Shown: positions 56,822 through 64,000 of the stretch, one piece after another
Layout: each line of letters starts with the position of its first letter
How positions within the stretch are numbered: position 1 is the stretch's first letter
Source: an uncultured Sporosarcina sp.
Lineage (GTDB): Bacteria > Bacillota > Bacilli > Bacillales_A > Planococcaceae
Direction: 5' to 3'
Length of the DNA stretch: 64,000 nucleotides
Assembly (NCBI GenBank): GCA_947644645.1
Contig: CANSAF010000008.1
Coordinates: 19,412 to 83,411, forward strand
Notes under the pieces: generated by a model
Told to the model about the DNA's origin: nothing
The model's database searches: none
Seen by the model: only the letters and a program-made list of their open reading frames with translations
Translations under genes and position numbers: made by a program

Positions 56822-56870
56822 TAAAACTTCCCTAAAGTCTTAAATTGGACTTTGGGGAAGTTTTATTTTG
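56822..56870 (+). terminator. Terminator of bshC
   Basis: AAAACTTCCCTAAAGTC...GACTTTGGGGAAGTTTT followed by ATTTTG. Confidence 0.9.
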
Positions 56871-56926
56871 CGTGAAAAGCAGTACGAGAGATATAGTGAT
56901 TTGGCGAATTTTGTCGGGAAACATCT

Positions 56927-56946
56927 TGAAATAAGTACTTATTTCA
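56927..56946. promoter_or_regulatory. Perfect 20-bp palindrome upstream of mraZ
   Basis: TGAAATAAGT / ACTTATTTCA is a perfect inverted repeat with no spacer. It lies 90 nt before the mraZ start and overlaps a possible -35 (TTGAAA at 56926). Such symmetry suggests a dimeric repressor operator; no regulator can be named. Confidence 0.55.
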
Positions 56947-56984
56947 CATTTTAAAGATATTCTAGAAAAAAGTTATGTTTTGGG

Positions 56985-57009
56985 TGGAGGAATGTGGGGG
57001 GATGTGGTA
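56985..57009 (+). promoter_or_regulatory. MraZ boxes (three TGGNN repeats at 10-bp spacing)
   Basis: TGGAG (56985), TGGGG (56995) and TGGTA (57005) recur at exactly one helical turn, the pattern MraZ is known to bind in several bacteria. They lie 20-45 nt before mraZ, consistent with autoregulation of the division cluster. Confidence 0.65.
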
Positions 57010-57038
57010 CATTTATTTAACATAGTGGGGTGAAGAGT

Positions 57039-57470
57039 ATGTTTATGGGGGAATATCAACATACTGTTGATACAAAAGGACGTTTAATTGTTCCGGCGAA
57101 GTTTCGAGAACATTTAAGTGGACAATTTGTATTAACACGCGGTTTAGACAATTGTCTATTCGGGTACCCGATGGATGAATGGAAGATACTGGAAGAGAAA
57201 TTACGTGCTTTGCCTTTGACACAAAAAGATGCACGTGCTTTTACAAGGTTTTTCTTTTCAGGTGCAACTGAAGTGGAAATCGATAAACAAGGGCGCATTA
57301 ATATTCCAACATCTTTACGAAGCTATGCAAAGGTTGAAAAGGATTGTGTGGTCATCGGTGTTTCGAGTCGAATTGAAATTTGGGCGAAACATTTATGGGA
57401 TGATTATTATGCAGAATCTGAAGAGTCATTCAATGATATTGCGGAAAGTATTATTAACTTTGATTTTTAA
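57039..57470 (+). CDS. mraZ: Transcriptional regulator MraZ
   Basis: About 143 residues. Two MraZ/SpoVT-AbrB-like repeats are visible: [22 protein letters not shown] and [19 protein letters not shown]. MraZ binds its own promoter region and controls the dcw cluster. Two in-frame ATGs exist (57039, 57045 region); GTGGGGTGAAGAGT precedes the first. B. subtilis MraZ likewise starts MFMGEYQH. A start upstream at 57030 (AAG AGT ATG region) is less likely. Confidence 0.93.
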   Translation: MFMGEYQHTVDTKGRLIVPAKFREHLSGQFVLTRGLDNCLFGYPMDEWKILEEKLRALPLTQKDARAFTRFFFSGATEVEIDKQGRINIPTSLRSYAKVEKDCVVIGVSSRIEIWAKHLWDDYYAESEESFNDIAESIINFDF

Positions 57471-57503
57471 GAAAATAAATGGATTAGAAAGCAGGCGGAT
57501 TCA

Positions 57504-58448
57504 ATGTTCAATCATACAACTGTGTTGCTCGATGAAGCCGTCGAAGGGTTAAATATTAAAGCAGACGGCATTTACGTAGACTGTACGCTAGGCGGCGCAG
57601 GTCATAGTAAAGAGATTGTGAAAAGACTTTCTGAAAAAGGCCGACTTATTTGTTTTGATCAAGACACGACGGCAATTGAAGTAGCGAAAGAAAGATTAAA
57701 GGATCATTTAGACCAAATTACTTTTATTCATGCGAATTTTAGAGAGTTGAAAAAAGAATTGGAGAATATTGGAGTTCCTAAAGTGGATGGTATTTTATAC
57801 GATTTAGGGGTTTCATCTCCACAATTGGATACGCCTGAAAGAGGCTTCAGTTATCATCATGATGCGCCGCTTGATATGCGCATGAACCAAGATGCAAAAT
57901 TGACAGCTTATGATGTCGTCAATCATTGGGCTTATGAAGATCTTGTTCGTATTTTTTATCGTTACGGTGAGGAAAAGTTTTCTAAAGGGATTGCCCGAAA
58001 AATTGAAGCAGCAAGAGAAGTTGCACCAATTGAAACGACGACTGAATTAGCTGAGTTGGTGAAAAGTGGGATTCCAGCAGCGGCAAGACGTACGGGCGGA
58101 CATCCAGCGAGAAGGGTGTTCCAAGCAATTCGTATCGCAGTAAATGATGAATTAGGCGCAGCTGAAGATTCCATTACAGATGCGATTACATTATTGAATG
58201 TAGGTGGCAGAATTAGTGTCATTACATTCCATTCATTGGAAGATCGTCTATGTAAAGAAATATTTAAAGAAGCATCTTCTTTACCAGATTTACCAAGAAA
58301 CTTACCAATCATTCCAGAGGGACTAGAGCCAACTTTAAAACTCATTACACGTAAACCGATGATCCCAACGGAACGAGAGATTGAGGAAAATAAAAGAGCG
58401 AGGTCGGCAAAGTTAAGAATTGCTGAGAAGAGGAAAGGGGAGAACTGA
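57504..58448 (+). CDS. rsmH: 16S rRNA m4C1402 methyltransferase
   Basis: 314 residues. [16 protein letters not shown], the SAM site [31 protein letters not shown] and ITFHSLEDR are RsmH (MraW) motifs. Second gene of the division cluster; 2 nt before ftsL. Confidence 0.97.
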   Translation: MFNHTTVLLDEAVEGLNIKADGIYVDCTLGGAGHSKEIVKRLSEKGRLICFDQDTTAIEVAKERLKDHLDQITFIHANFRELKKELENIGVPKVDGILYDLGVSSPQLDTPERGFSYHHDAPLDMRMNQDAKLTAYDVVNHWAYEDLVRIFYRYGEEKFSKGIARKIEAAREVAPIETTTELAELVKSGIPAAARRTGGHPARRVFQAIRIAVNDELGAAEDSITDAITLLNVGGRISVITFHSLEDRLCKEIFKEASSLPDLPRNLPIIPEGLEPTLKLITRKPMIPTEREIEENKRARSAKLRIAEKRKGEN

Positions 58449-58450
58449 GA

Positions 58451-58822
58451 ATGGCATTAGAACAAAGGAAATTTGTATCACCATACGTACCTGAAGAGGA
58501 AATTTCTGAAACACCGATAAGAAAACAAGGACAAAAGCGTGCTCGAAAATTGTTTTCACCCGGCGAGAAGTTCTTATTTGTCATTTTTATTGCACTCCTT
58601 GCCGTTTTTTCGTCTGCCCTTTTACATAGGGAAGGTCAGTTGAATAATTTAAATCGCGAAGTGCAGACGATTGGTCACCAAATTGAGCAAACAACAAAAC
58701 AAAATACTGAATTGTCCATCCAAGTGAAAGAGCAATCGACATACGAGATTATTTGGGAGAAAGCGAAAGCACTTGGTTTAAATCTAAACGATAAAAACGT
58801 GAAGGTTGTGCCTGGGCGATGA
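58451..58822 (+). CDS. ftsL: Cell division protein FtsL
   Basis: 123 residues. A basic cytoplasmic N-terminus with KQGQKRARKLFSPGEK, one membrane segment (FLFVIFIALLAVFSSALL) and an extracytoplasmic leucine-zipper-like coiled coil. The typical FtsL topology and position between rsmH and pbpB support the call. It overlaps pbpB by 4 nt (ATGA). Confidence 0.92.
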   Translation: MALEQRKFVSPYVPEEEISETPIRKQGQKRARKLFSPGEKFLFVIFIALLAVFSSALLHREGQLNNLNREVQTIGHQIEQTTKQNTELSIQVKEQSTYEIIWEKAKALGLNLNDKNVKVVPGR

Positions 58823-61029
58823 AGAAGTTTCGATTTCAATGGGGAGCCTTTCTAATGTTTATTCTATATGGAGGGCTCTTTTTTCTATTATTCGGGAGAT
58901 TATTATTTATTCAAGTGACAGGGGAAGCTGAAGGAAAAGCACTTGCCGCAATGGCGGAAGCGAAATACGCCAGGCAATCCATTTTAGCGGCAGACCGTGG
59001 GAAAATTTTAGACCGCAATGATGAGTTGATTGTTTCCGATACACTTAGCTATCGTTTAGTCGCTGTGTTGGATGAAGAGATGAGTGATAGAAAGACAATT
59101 CGACATGTTGCAGATCCAGAAGAGACAGCGAAGGTTTTAGCCAAATATATACCTATGGAAAAAGAAGAACTTGTTGAACGATTAACGAGAACAGAACAAG
59201 ATATTAAAGAAAAAAAACGAAAACAAGTAGAGTTTGGAAAAGCGGGAAGTTCGCTGGATCATGATACGATGCAAGCGATTAAAGATGAAGATCTTAAAGG
59301 CATTTTGTTTTCGGAGGAAAAGAAAAGATTTTATCCGAATGGTGTTTTTGCTTCTTATTTAATTGGATTTGCGCAGCGAGAAACAGATGAATTCAACCAA
59401 TTAAAAACGGTTGGTAAAATGGGATTGGAATTAACATATGATGAACTATTAAGTGGAACAGATGGAAAAGTAGAGTTTCAAGCAGATCGTTATGGATTTA
59501 CTTTACCGAAATCAGAAAAAGCAGTTGTTGCAGCGGAAGATGGATTTGATATTAAATTAACGATCGATAAAACTATTCAAAATTTCGTTGAAGATGCTTT
59601 GCGTGAAGTTGAGAAAGAATATAAGCCGGAAAAAGCGCTTGTCATTGTAGCTGATCCAAAAACAGGTGCAATTCTTGCGATGAGTCAGCGTCCAGCGTTT
59701 GAACCATCTACGCGTGAAGGCTTAACTTCTAACTGGTTAAATGAGGCTTTAGAAAATACGATTGAACCAGGTTCTACGATGAAAATGTTTACGCTAGCGG
59801 CAGCAATTGAAGAAGGGAAATGGAACCCTAATGGCTATTTCAAATCGGGACAATATAAAATATTCGACCGTGTCATCCGAGATCATAATCGTACGGGATG
59901 GGGAATGATTAGCTACTTAGAAGGTTTCCAACGTTCATCTAACGTATCGATGGCTTATTTACTAGAGAGTTTAGGAGACAGGAAGTTTATCGAGTATATC
60001 GAGAAATTCGGCTTTGGAGAAAAAACGGGCATCGACTTACCGAATGAAGCAGCGGGCGTGATATTAGACCATTACCCTTCTGAAAGATTAACGACTTCTT
60101 ACGGACAAGGATCTACAGTGACACCGATTCAAATGATTCAAGCTGCTACAGCAATTGCCAATGATGGTATCATGATGCAACCTTATGTCATTAATGAAAT
60201 TATTAATCCAAATGAAAATCAAGTGATTGAGAGTCATGAACCTGAAAAAAGCGGCACACCGATTTCAAAAGCAACTGCCGAAAAAGTTAGGGAAGTGCTC
60301 GCAACAACAATTACATCAGACGTTGGAACAGGTAAAAGATTTGCATTAGACGGTTATACCGTTGGCGGAAAAACGGGAACAGCAGAAATTCCAAATGGCA
60401 AAGGTGGTTATTATGCTGGGAATGCAAGATATTTATACTCATTTCTTGGCATGGCACCGATTGAAGATCCGCAACTGATTACGTATGTATATGTACAATA
60501 TCCCAAATTGAAAGCTGGTGAAGTAGGCTCGGATCCAGTTGCGAAAGCATTTAAACCGATTATGGAAAATAGTTTAAAGTATATGAATATCGCACCAGAT
60601 GGAGAGGCGCCTATTGAAGCAGAATCAATAGAAGATTATACTAACAAAGATGTAGAAGAAGTAAAAGCAGAATTAGAAAGGCTAGGCTATACGCCAGTAG
60701 TATTGGGAGAAGGTGGACCTGTAACAGTTCAATATCCAGAAAAAGGAGCGAAACTATCTCCAAAATCTGTAGTATTATTGAAAACAGAAGGCGCAATCAC
60801 CTTACCAGATTTTACAGGATGGTCGAAGAAAATGTTGCTTTCCTTTACAATGTTATCGGGGCTTGATATTCGAATTGTTGGAGAAGGTTTTGTTGTCGAA
60901 CAAAGTTTATCGGCTGGATTAACGGTAAATCGTAACGAGCCAATTGTGGTGCAGCTGAAACGTCCATCTGAAATTTATAAGCCGAAAGTAGACGGAGAAG
61001 AAGATGAGTTGGAAATTGTTGGTGGCTAA
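58819..61029 (+). CDS. pbpB: Penicillin-binding protein 2B (septal transpeptidase)
   Basis: 736 residues of a class B PBP: N-terminal membrane anchor, dimerisation domain, transpeptidase with catalytic Ser in EPGSTMKMF, SSN (SSNVSMAYL) and KTGT (GGKTGTAEI), then two C-terminal PASTA repeats (DVEEVKAELERLGYTPVV; LPDFTGWSKKMLL). It works with FtsW at the septum. Overlaps ftsL. Confidence 0.95.
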   Translation: MKKFRFQWGAFLMFILYGGLFFLLFGRLLFIQVTGEAEGKALAAMAEAKYARQSILAADRGKILDRNDELIVSDTLSYRLVAVLDEEMSDRKTIRHVADPEETAKVLAKYIPMEKEELVERLTRTEQDIKEKKRKQVEFGKAGSSLDHDTMQAIKDEDLKGILFSEEKKRFYPNGVFASYLIGFAQRETDEFNQLKTVGKMGLELTYDELLSGTDGKVEFQADRYGFTLPKSEKAVVAAEDGFDIKLTIDKTIQNFVEDALREVEKEYKPEKALVIVADPKTGAILAMSQRPAFEPSTREGLTSNWLNEALENTIEPGSTMKMFTLAAAIEEGKWNPNGYFKSGQYKIFDRVIRDHNRTGWGMISYLEGFQRSSNVSMAYLLESLGDRKFIEYIEKFGFGEKTGIDLPNEAAGVILDHYPSERLTTSYGQGSTVTPIQMIQAATAIANDGIMMQPYVINEIINPNENQVIESHEPEKSGTPISKATAEKVREVLATTITSDVGTGKRFALDGYTVGGKTGTAEIPNGKGGYYAGNARYLYSFLGMAPIEDPQLITYVYVQYPKLKAGEVGSDPVAKAFKPIMENSLKYMNIAPDGEAPIEAESIEDYTNKDVEEVKAELERLGYTPVVLGEGGPVTVQYPEKGAKLSPKSVVLLKTEGAITLPDFTGWSKKMLLSFTMLSGLDIRIVGEGFVVEQSLSAGLTVNRNEPIVVQLKRPSEIYKPKVDGEEDELEIVGG

Positions 61030-61074
61030 TGAATAGGCAGATGTTTCCCTTCATAGGTTAGTAAAAAACGTGAG

Positions 61075-62997
61075 GTGGAAATCCTGCAAAAATTTATCGA
61101 GTTGCAGACGAAAAAAAGACTTCGATTCTTATTTTTTACCTTCTTACTATTGGCTTGTGCGGTCATTGGAAAACTATTCCACGTACAAATCATTAAGCAT
61201 GAACTTTTAAAAGGACGCGCTGAAGAAAACTGGGATATTGAAATTCCCTTTGGCGGCATGCGAGGGAATATTATCGATCGTAACCGAGCACTCATTGTAG
61301 GCAATGAACTGGCACCGACATTATACTTTATGCCGGCACAAAATCCGGAGTTTGAAGAAGTCGCAAAAGTTTTAGCATCGATTTTAAAAGTGGATGAAGA
61401 AGGGTTAATTGAAAAATTAGCTAAAAAGGAATATATGATTAAAATCGCACCGGAAGGAAAAAATATTACGAAACAACAGGCGGATGAAATTACAAAATTA
61501 CAAATCCCTGGTTTGTATACAGGTGTGGATTTTATTCGACATTATCCGCATAAAGATATGCTTGCGAGATTATTAGGTTTTACAGGGTATGATGGAAAAG
61601 GTTTGGCAGGAATTGAATATGCTTATGATGAAATACTAAACGGCACAGGGGATCGAATTCGACTGTATACAGACGCGAAAGGGATTCCGCTGCCCCATGT
61701 TGATGATGGTTTTAAGTCAGGAAATACTGGCTCATCAGTCGAATTAACAATCGATTTACGCATTCAAAAAGTAGTGGAAAGAGAACTGAAACAAGCGATG
61801 GAAAAATATGAAGCCGATCAAGCTTTAGCGATTGCTTTAAATCCTAAAACAGGTGAAATTTTATCGTTAAGTTCTTTTCCGACTTTTGATCCAAATGATT
61901 ACCAAGAAGTTGACCAAAAAATTTACAATCGAAATTTGCCGGTTTGGATGACTTTTGAACCGGGGTCCACTTTTAAAATTATTACATTGGCGGCAGGAAT
62001 TGAAGAAGGCTTAGTTGATCTTTATGAAGATGAATTCCATGATCCTGGATATGTTCGGGTAGCGAATGCGAGACTACGTTGTTGGAAACGAGAAGGGCAT
62101 GGACAGCAAACTTTTTTGGAAGTCGTAGAAAACTCTTGTAACCCTGGTTTTGTCTCGATTGGTCAGCGTCTCGGAGGAGAAAAACTGAGCAAGTATATTA
62201 AAGATTTTGGTTTCGGTACTTCTACCGAATCAGGGATTGCCGGAGAGTCGAAAGGTATTCTTTTTTCGAAAGATGCTTTTGGACCTGTTGAACAAGCAAC
62301 GACTTCTTTTGGCCAAGGAATTTCTGTTACGCCGATTCAACAAGTGCAAGCAGTCGCGGCAGCCATTAATGGCGGAAATTTATATAAGCCATATATTGTG
62401 AAAGAAATTGTTGATGATAAAGGAAAGACGAAACAAACATTTCAGCCAGAATTAAAAAAACAAGTCCTTCGTGAAGAAACTTCAGCAAAAGTTAGAGAAG
62501 CTTTAGAATCTGTTGTTGCGAATGGTTCAGGACGAAGTGCGTTTACAGATGGTTTACGGATTGGCGGCAAAACAGGGACGGCGCAAAAAGTGGTCGATGG
62601 GGTTTATAAAGACGGAGAATATATTGTTTCTTTTATCGGTTTTGCTCCCGCAGACGATCCTGAAGTGCTCGTTTATGTTGCCATCGATAATCCGAAAAAC
62701 TCTGTACAATTCGGTGGTGTAATCGCGGCGCCAATTGTCGGAAGAATTATTGAAGAAATTGCCCCGTTCGTGGGGATTACAAAAAGAGAAAAACAGCTTG
62801 AAAAAGATTATCGTTGGGGTGATGAGTTGACGCATCGTGTGCCCGATTTAACAGGGATGACGCGTGAGAAAATTCGCACACAATTGTATGCATATCAAAT
62901 CGAGTGGCATGGCGATGGAGAAAAAGTAAAATACCAAATGCCGGCAGTCGATACGTTAATGAATGTTGACGATATCATTCATGTTTATACAGATTAA
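61075..62997 (+). CDS. spoVD: Sporulation-specific penicillin-binding protein SpoVD
   Basis: Up to 640 residues. Anchor (FLFFTFLLLACAVIGKLF), dimerisation domain, transpeptidase with EPGSTFKII, SCN (ENSCNPGF) and KTGT (GGKTGTAQK), and one PASTA repeat (VPDLTGMTREKIRTQLYAY). LRCWKREGHGQQTFLEVV matches SpoVD closely, needed for spore cortex synthesis. Start uncertain: GTG 61075 has no site, whereas GAGGTGG (61073-61079) is best placed for CTG 61084; TTG 61108 region is another option. Confidence 0.93.
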   Translation: MEILQKFIELQTKKRLRFLFFTFLLLACAVIGKLFHVQIIKHELLKGRAEENWDIEIPFGGMRGNIIDRNRALIVGNELAPTLYFMPAQNPEFEEVAKVLASILKVDEEGLIEKLAKKEYMIKIAPEGKNITKQQADEITKLQIPGLYTGVDFIRHYPHKDMLARLLGFTGYDGKGLAGIEYAYDEILNGTGDRIRLYTDAKGIPLPHVDDGFKSGNTGSSVELTIDLRIQKVVERELKQAMEKYEADQALAIALNPKTGEILSLSSFPTFDPNDYQEVDQKIYNRNLPVWMTFEPGSTFKIITLAAGIEEGLVDLYEDEFHDPGYVRVANARLRCWKREGHGQQTFLEVVENSCNPGFVSIGQRLGGEKLSKYIKDFGFGTSTESGIAGESKGILFSKDAFGPVEQATTSFGQGISVTPIQQVQAVAAAINGGNLYKPYIVKEIVDDKGKTKQTFQPELKKQVLREETSAKVREALESVVANGSGRSAFTDGLRIGGKTGTAQKVVDGVYKDGEYIVSFIGFAPADDPEVLVYVAIDNPKNSVQFGGVIAAPIVGRIIEEIAPFVGITKREKQLEKDYRWGDELTHRVPDLTGMTREKIRTQLYAYQIEWHGDGEKVKYQMPAVDTLMNVDDIIHVYTD

Positions 62998-63003
62998 CAT
63001 GAT

Positions 63004-63042
63004 GGGAGACCATCTTTTACTAAAAATGATGGTCTTCCTTTC
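63004..63042 (+). terminator. Hairpin after spoVD
   Basis: GGGAGACCATC...GATGGTCTTCC stem followed by TTTC. It suggests that mraY has its own promoter or depends on read-through. Confidence 0.65.
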
Positions 63043-63120
63043 AACCAAGAGTTTAAATATTTATTTTTAATGTGAAGTTGATGCACCGTCACAGCGTTTC
63101 ACGTAGAAGGAGAAAAAATC

Positions 63121-64000
63121 ATGACATTAGCAATGACAGTGACGGTAATTGCCGTTGCGTTTATACTTTCAGCAATTTCCGGGTACGGGATTATTCCAGC
63201 TTTAAGGCGTATGAAGTTTGGGCAAAGTATACGAGAAGAAGGACCGAAAGCGCACCAGAAAAAAGCAGGTACGCCAACAATGGGCGGACTGATTTTCCTA
63301 ACATCAATCGTCATCACGACACTCATTCTTTCATACATATTTGAAGTAATGACGACACAGACGATTGTGCTGTTAATCGTTCTAATCGGCTTTGGGATTA
63401 TTGGGTTTATCGATGATTTTATTATCGTCGTTTTAAAAAGAAATTTAGGGTTAACTTCTTTACAAAAGTTGATTGGACAAATTATTGTTGCGATTTTGGC
63501 ATTCTTTTTATTGAAAATGGGCCCGTTCGAAACGACGGTTGCTTTACCGTTTTTAGATTTGAAAATTGACTTAGGTATTTTTTATGTTGGTTTCCTTATT
63601 TTTTGGCTTGTTGGATTTTCGAATGCAGTCAATATTACAGACGGTTTAGACGGATTAGTTGCGGGAACATCGATGATTGCGTTTAGTGGATTTGGTGTTT
63701 TTGCATTACAGTACGGGCAAGCGGATATTGCGTTATTTACATTTGCGGTCGCAGGGGCAATGCTTGGCTTTTTAATTTTCAATATGAAACCGGCGAAAGT
63801 GTTTATGGGCGATACAGGATCTCTTGCGCTCGGTGGTGCGATTGCGATGGTATCTGTCCTAATCAAACAAGAATTACTTTTATTAGTCATCGGAATTGTA
63901 TTTGTTGTTGAAACACTTTCGGTCATCATTCAAGTCATTAGTTTTAAATTAACAGGAAAACGTGTCTTTAAAATGAGCCCAATCCATCATCACTTTGAAT
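63121..64000 (+). CDS. mraY: Phospho-MurNAc-pentapeptide transferase MraY (partial)
   Basis: 293 residues before the right window edge. Membrane segments are interrupted by catalytic cytoplasmic loops: [26 protein letters not shown] (Asp pair), [30 protein letters not shown] and MSPIHHHFE at the end. It makes lipid I. AGAAGGAG precedes the ATG. In B. subtilis murE lies between spoVD and mraY; here it is absent from that place. Confidence 0.96.
   Translation, partial: MTLAMTVTVIAVAFILSAISGYGIIPALRRMKFGQSIREEGPKAHQKKAGTPTMGGLIFLTSIVITTLILSYIFEVMTTQTIVLLIVLIGFGIIGFIDDFIIVVLKRNLGLTSLQKLIGQIIVAILAFFLLKMGPFETTVALPFLDLKIDLGIFYVGFLIFWLVGFSNAVNITDGLDGLVAGTSMIAFSGFGVFALQYGQADIALFTFAVAGAMLGFLIFNMKPAKVFMGDTGSLALGGAIAMVSVLIKQELLLLVIGIVFVVETLSVIIQVISFKLTGKRVFKMSPIHHHFE

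Overview
This is a chromosomal window from a spore-forming member of the Bacillales, most likely Planococcaceae (Sporosarcina/Lysinibacillus-like). The basis is a gene order that follows the Bacillus subtilis ykqB-to-mraY segment almost gene for gene, AT-rich coding, AGGAGG-type ribosome binding sites with many TTG/GTG starts, and sporulation-linked genes (spoVD, ylbJ, a ytvI-type gene). The genus is inferred from gene order and protein resemblance only. No prophage, complete IS, CRISPR array, tRNA or rRNA is visible. The window opens inside potA (minus) and ends inside mraY (plus).

Layout: (1) 1-4.7 kb: potA (partial), a Cys-rich orphan, ktrC (potassium channel regulator), rnjA-rpoY (RNase J1 and RNA polymerase epsilon), a 23-codon cationic micropeptide gene behind a consensus promoter, and def. 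(2) 4.8-11.1 kb: ykyA and the pyruvate dehydrogenase operon pdhABCD, with two candidate promoters, a possible leader peptide and a duplicated lipoyl domain in PdhC. (3) 11.1-19.6 kb: small conserved genes (FabK-like reductase, yktA, yktB, ykzI, suhB, ylaF, typA, ylaH, ylaI, ylaL). Two long gaps (11.1-11.95 and 18.7-19.6 kb) hold copies of a composite dispersed repeat with GC-rich REP-like modules. (4) 19.6-32.3 kb: ylaN, ftsW-pyc, and the heme A/caa3 oxidase locus ctaA / ctaBCDEF / ctaG.

(5) 32.4-44.7 kb: AI-2E/YtvI-type permease, yugN-like, ylbC, an ACT-less aspartokinase-like gene divergent from a relocated murE, ylbF, a GDPD-fold protein lacking most catalytic residues, ylbG, a membrane-anchored orphan, rsmD-coaD, ylbJ, ylbL. 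(6) 44.7-49.5 kb: an unexplained pair of strong hairpins, a guanine riboswitch with xpt-pbuX, tmcAL, ylbN-rpmF. (7) 49.7-57 kb: an enoyl-CoA hydratase-like gene, an acyl-CoA carboxylase operon (biotin carboxylase, biotin carrier, carboxyltransferase; like B. subtilis yng), panE, a DUF3397 gene, bshC. (8) 57-64 kb: the division/cell-wall cluster mraZ-rsmH-ftsL-pbpB-spoVD-mraY, with murE missing from its usual place between spoVD and mraY.

Functionally the window joins central carbon flux (pyruvate to acetyl-CoA or oxaloacetate), respiration, RNA turnover and translation (rnjA, rpoY, typA, rsmD, rpmF, tmcAL), purine salvage, pantothenate/CoA and bacillithiol synthesis, and peptidoglycan/division. 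The most novel-looking items are the micropeptide gene at 3983-4054, the probable GDPD pseudoenzyme, the composite repeats with an occupied/empty insertion-site comparison, and the orphan double hairpin at 44868-45013.
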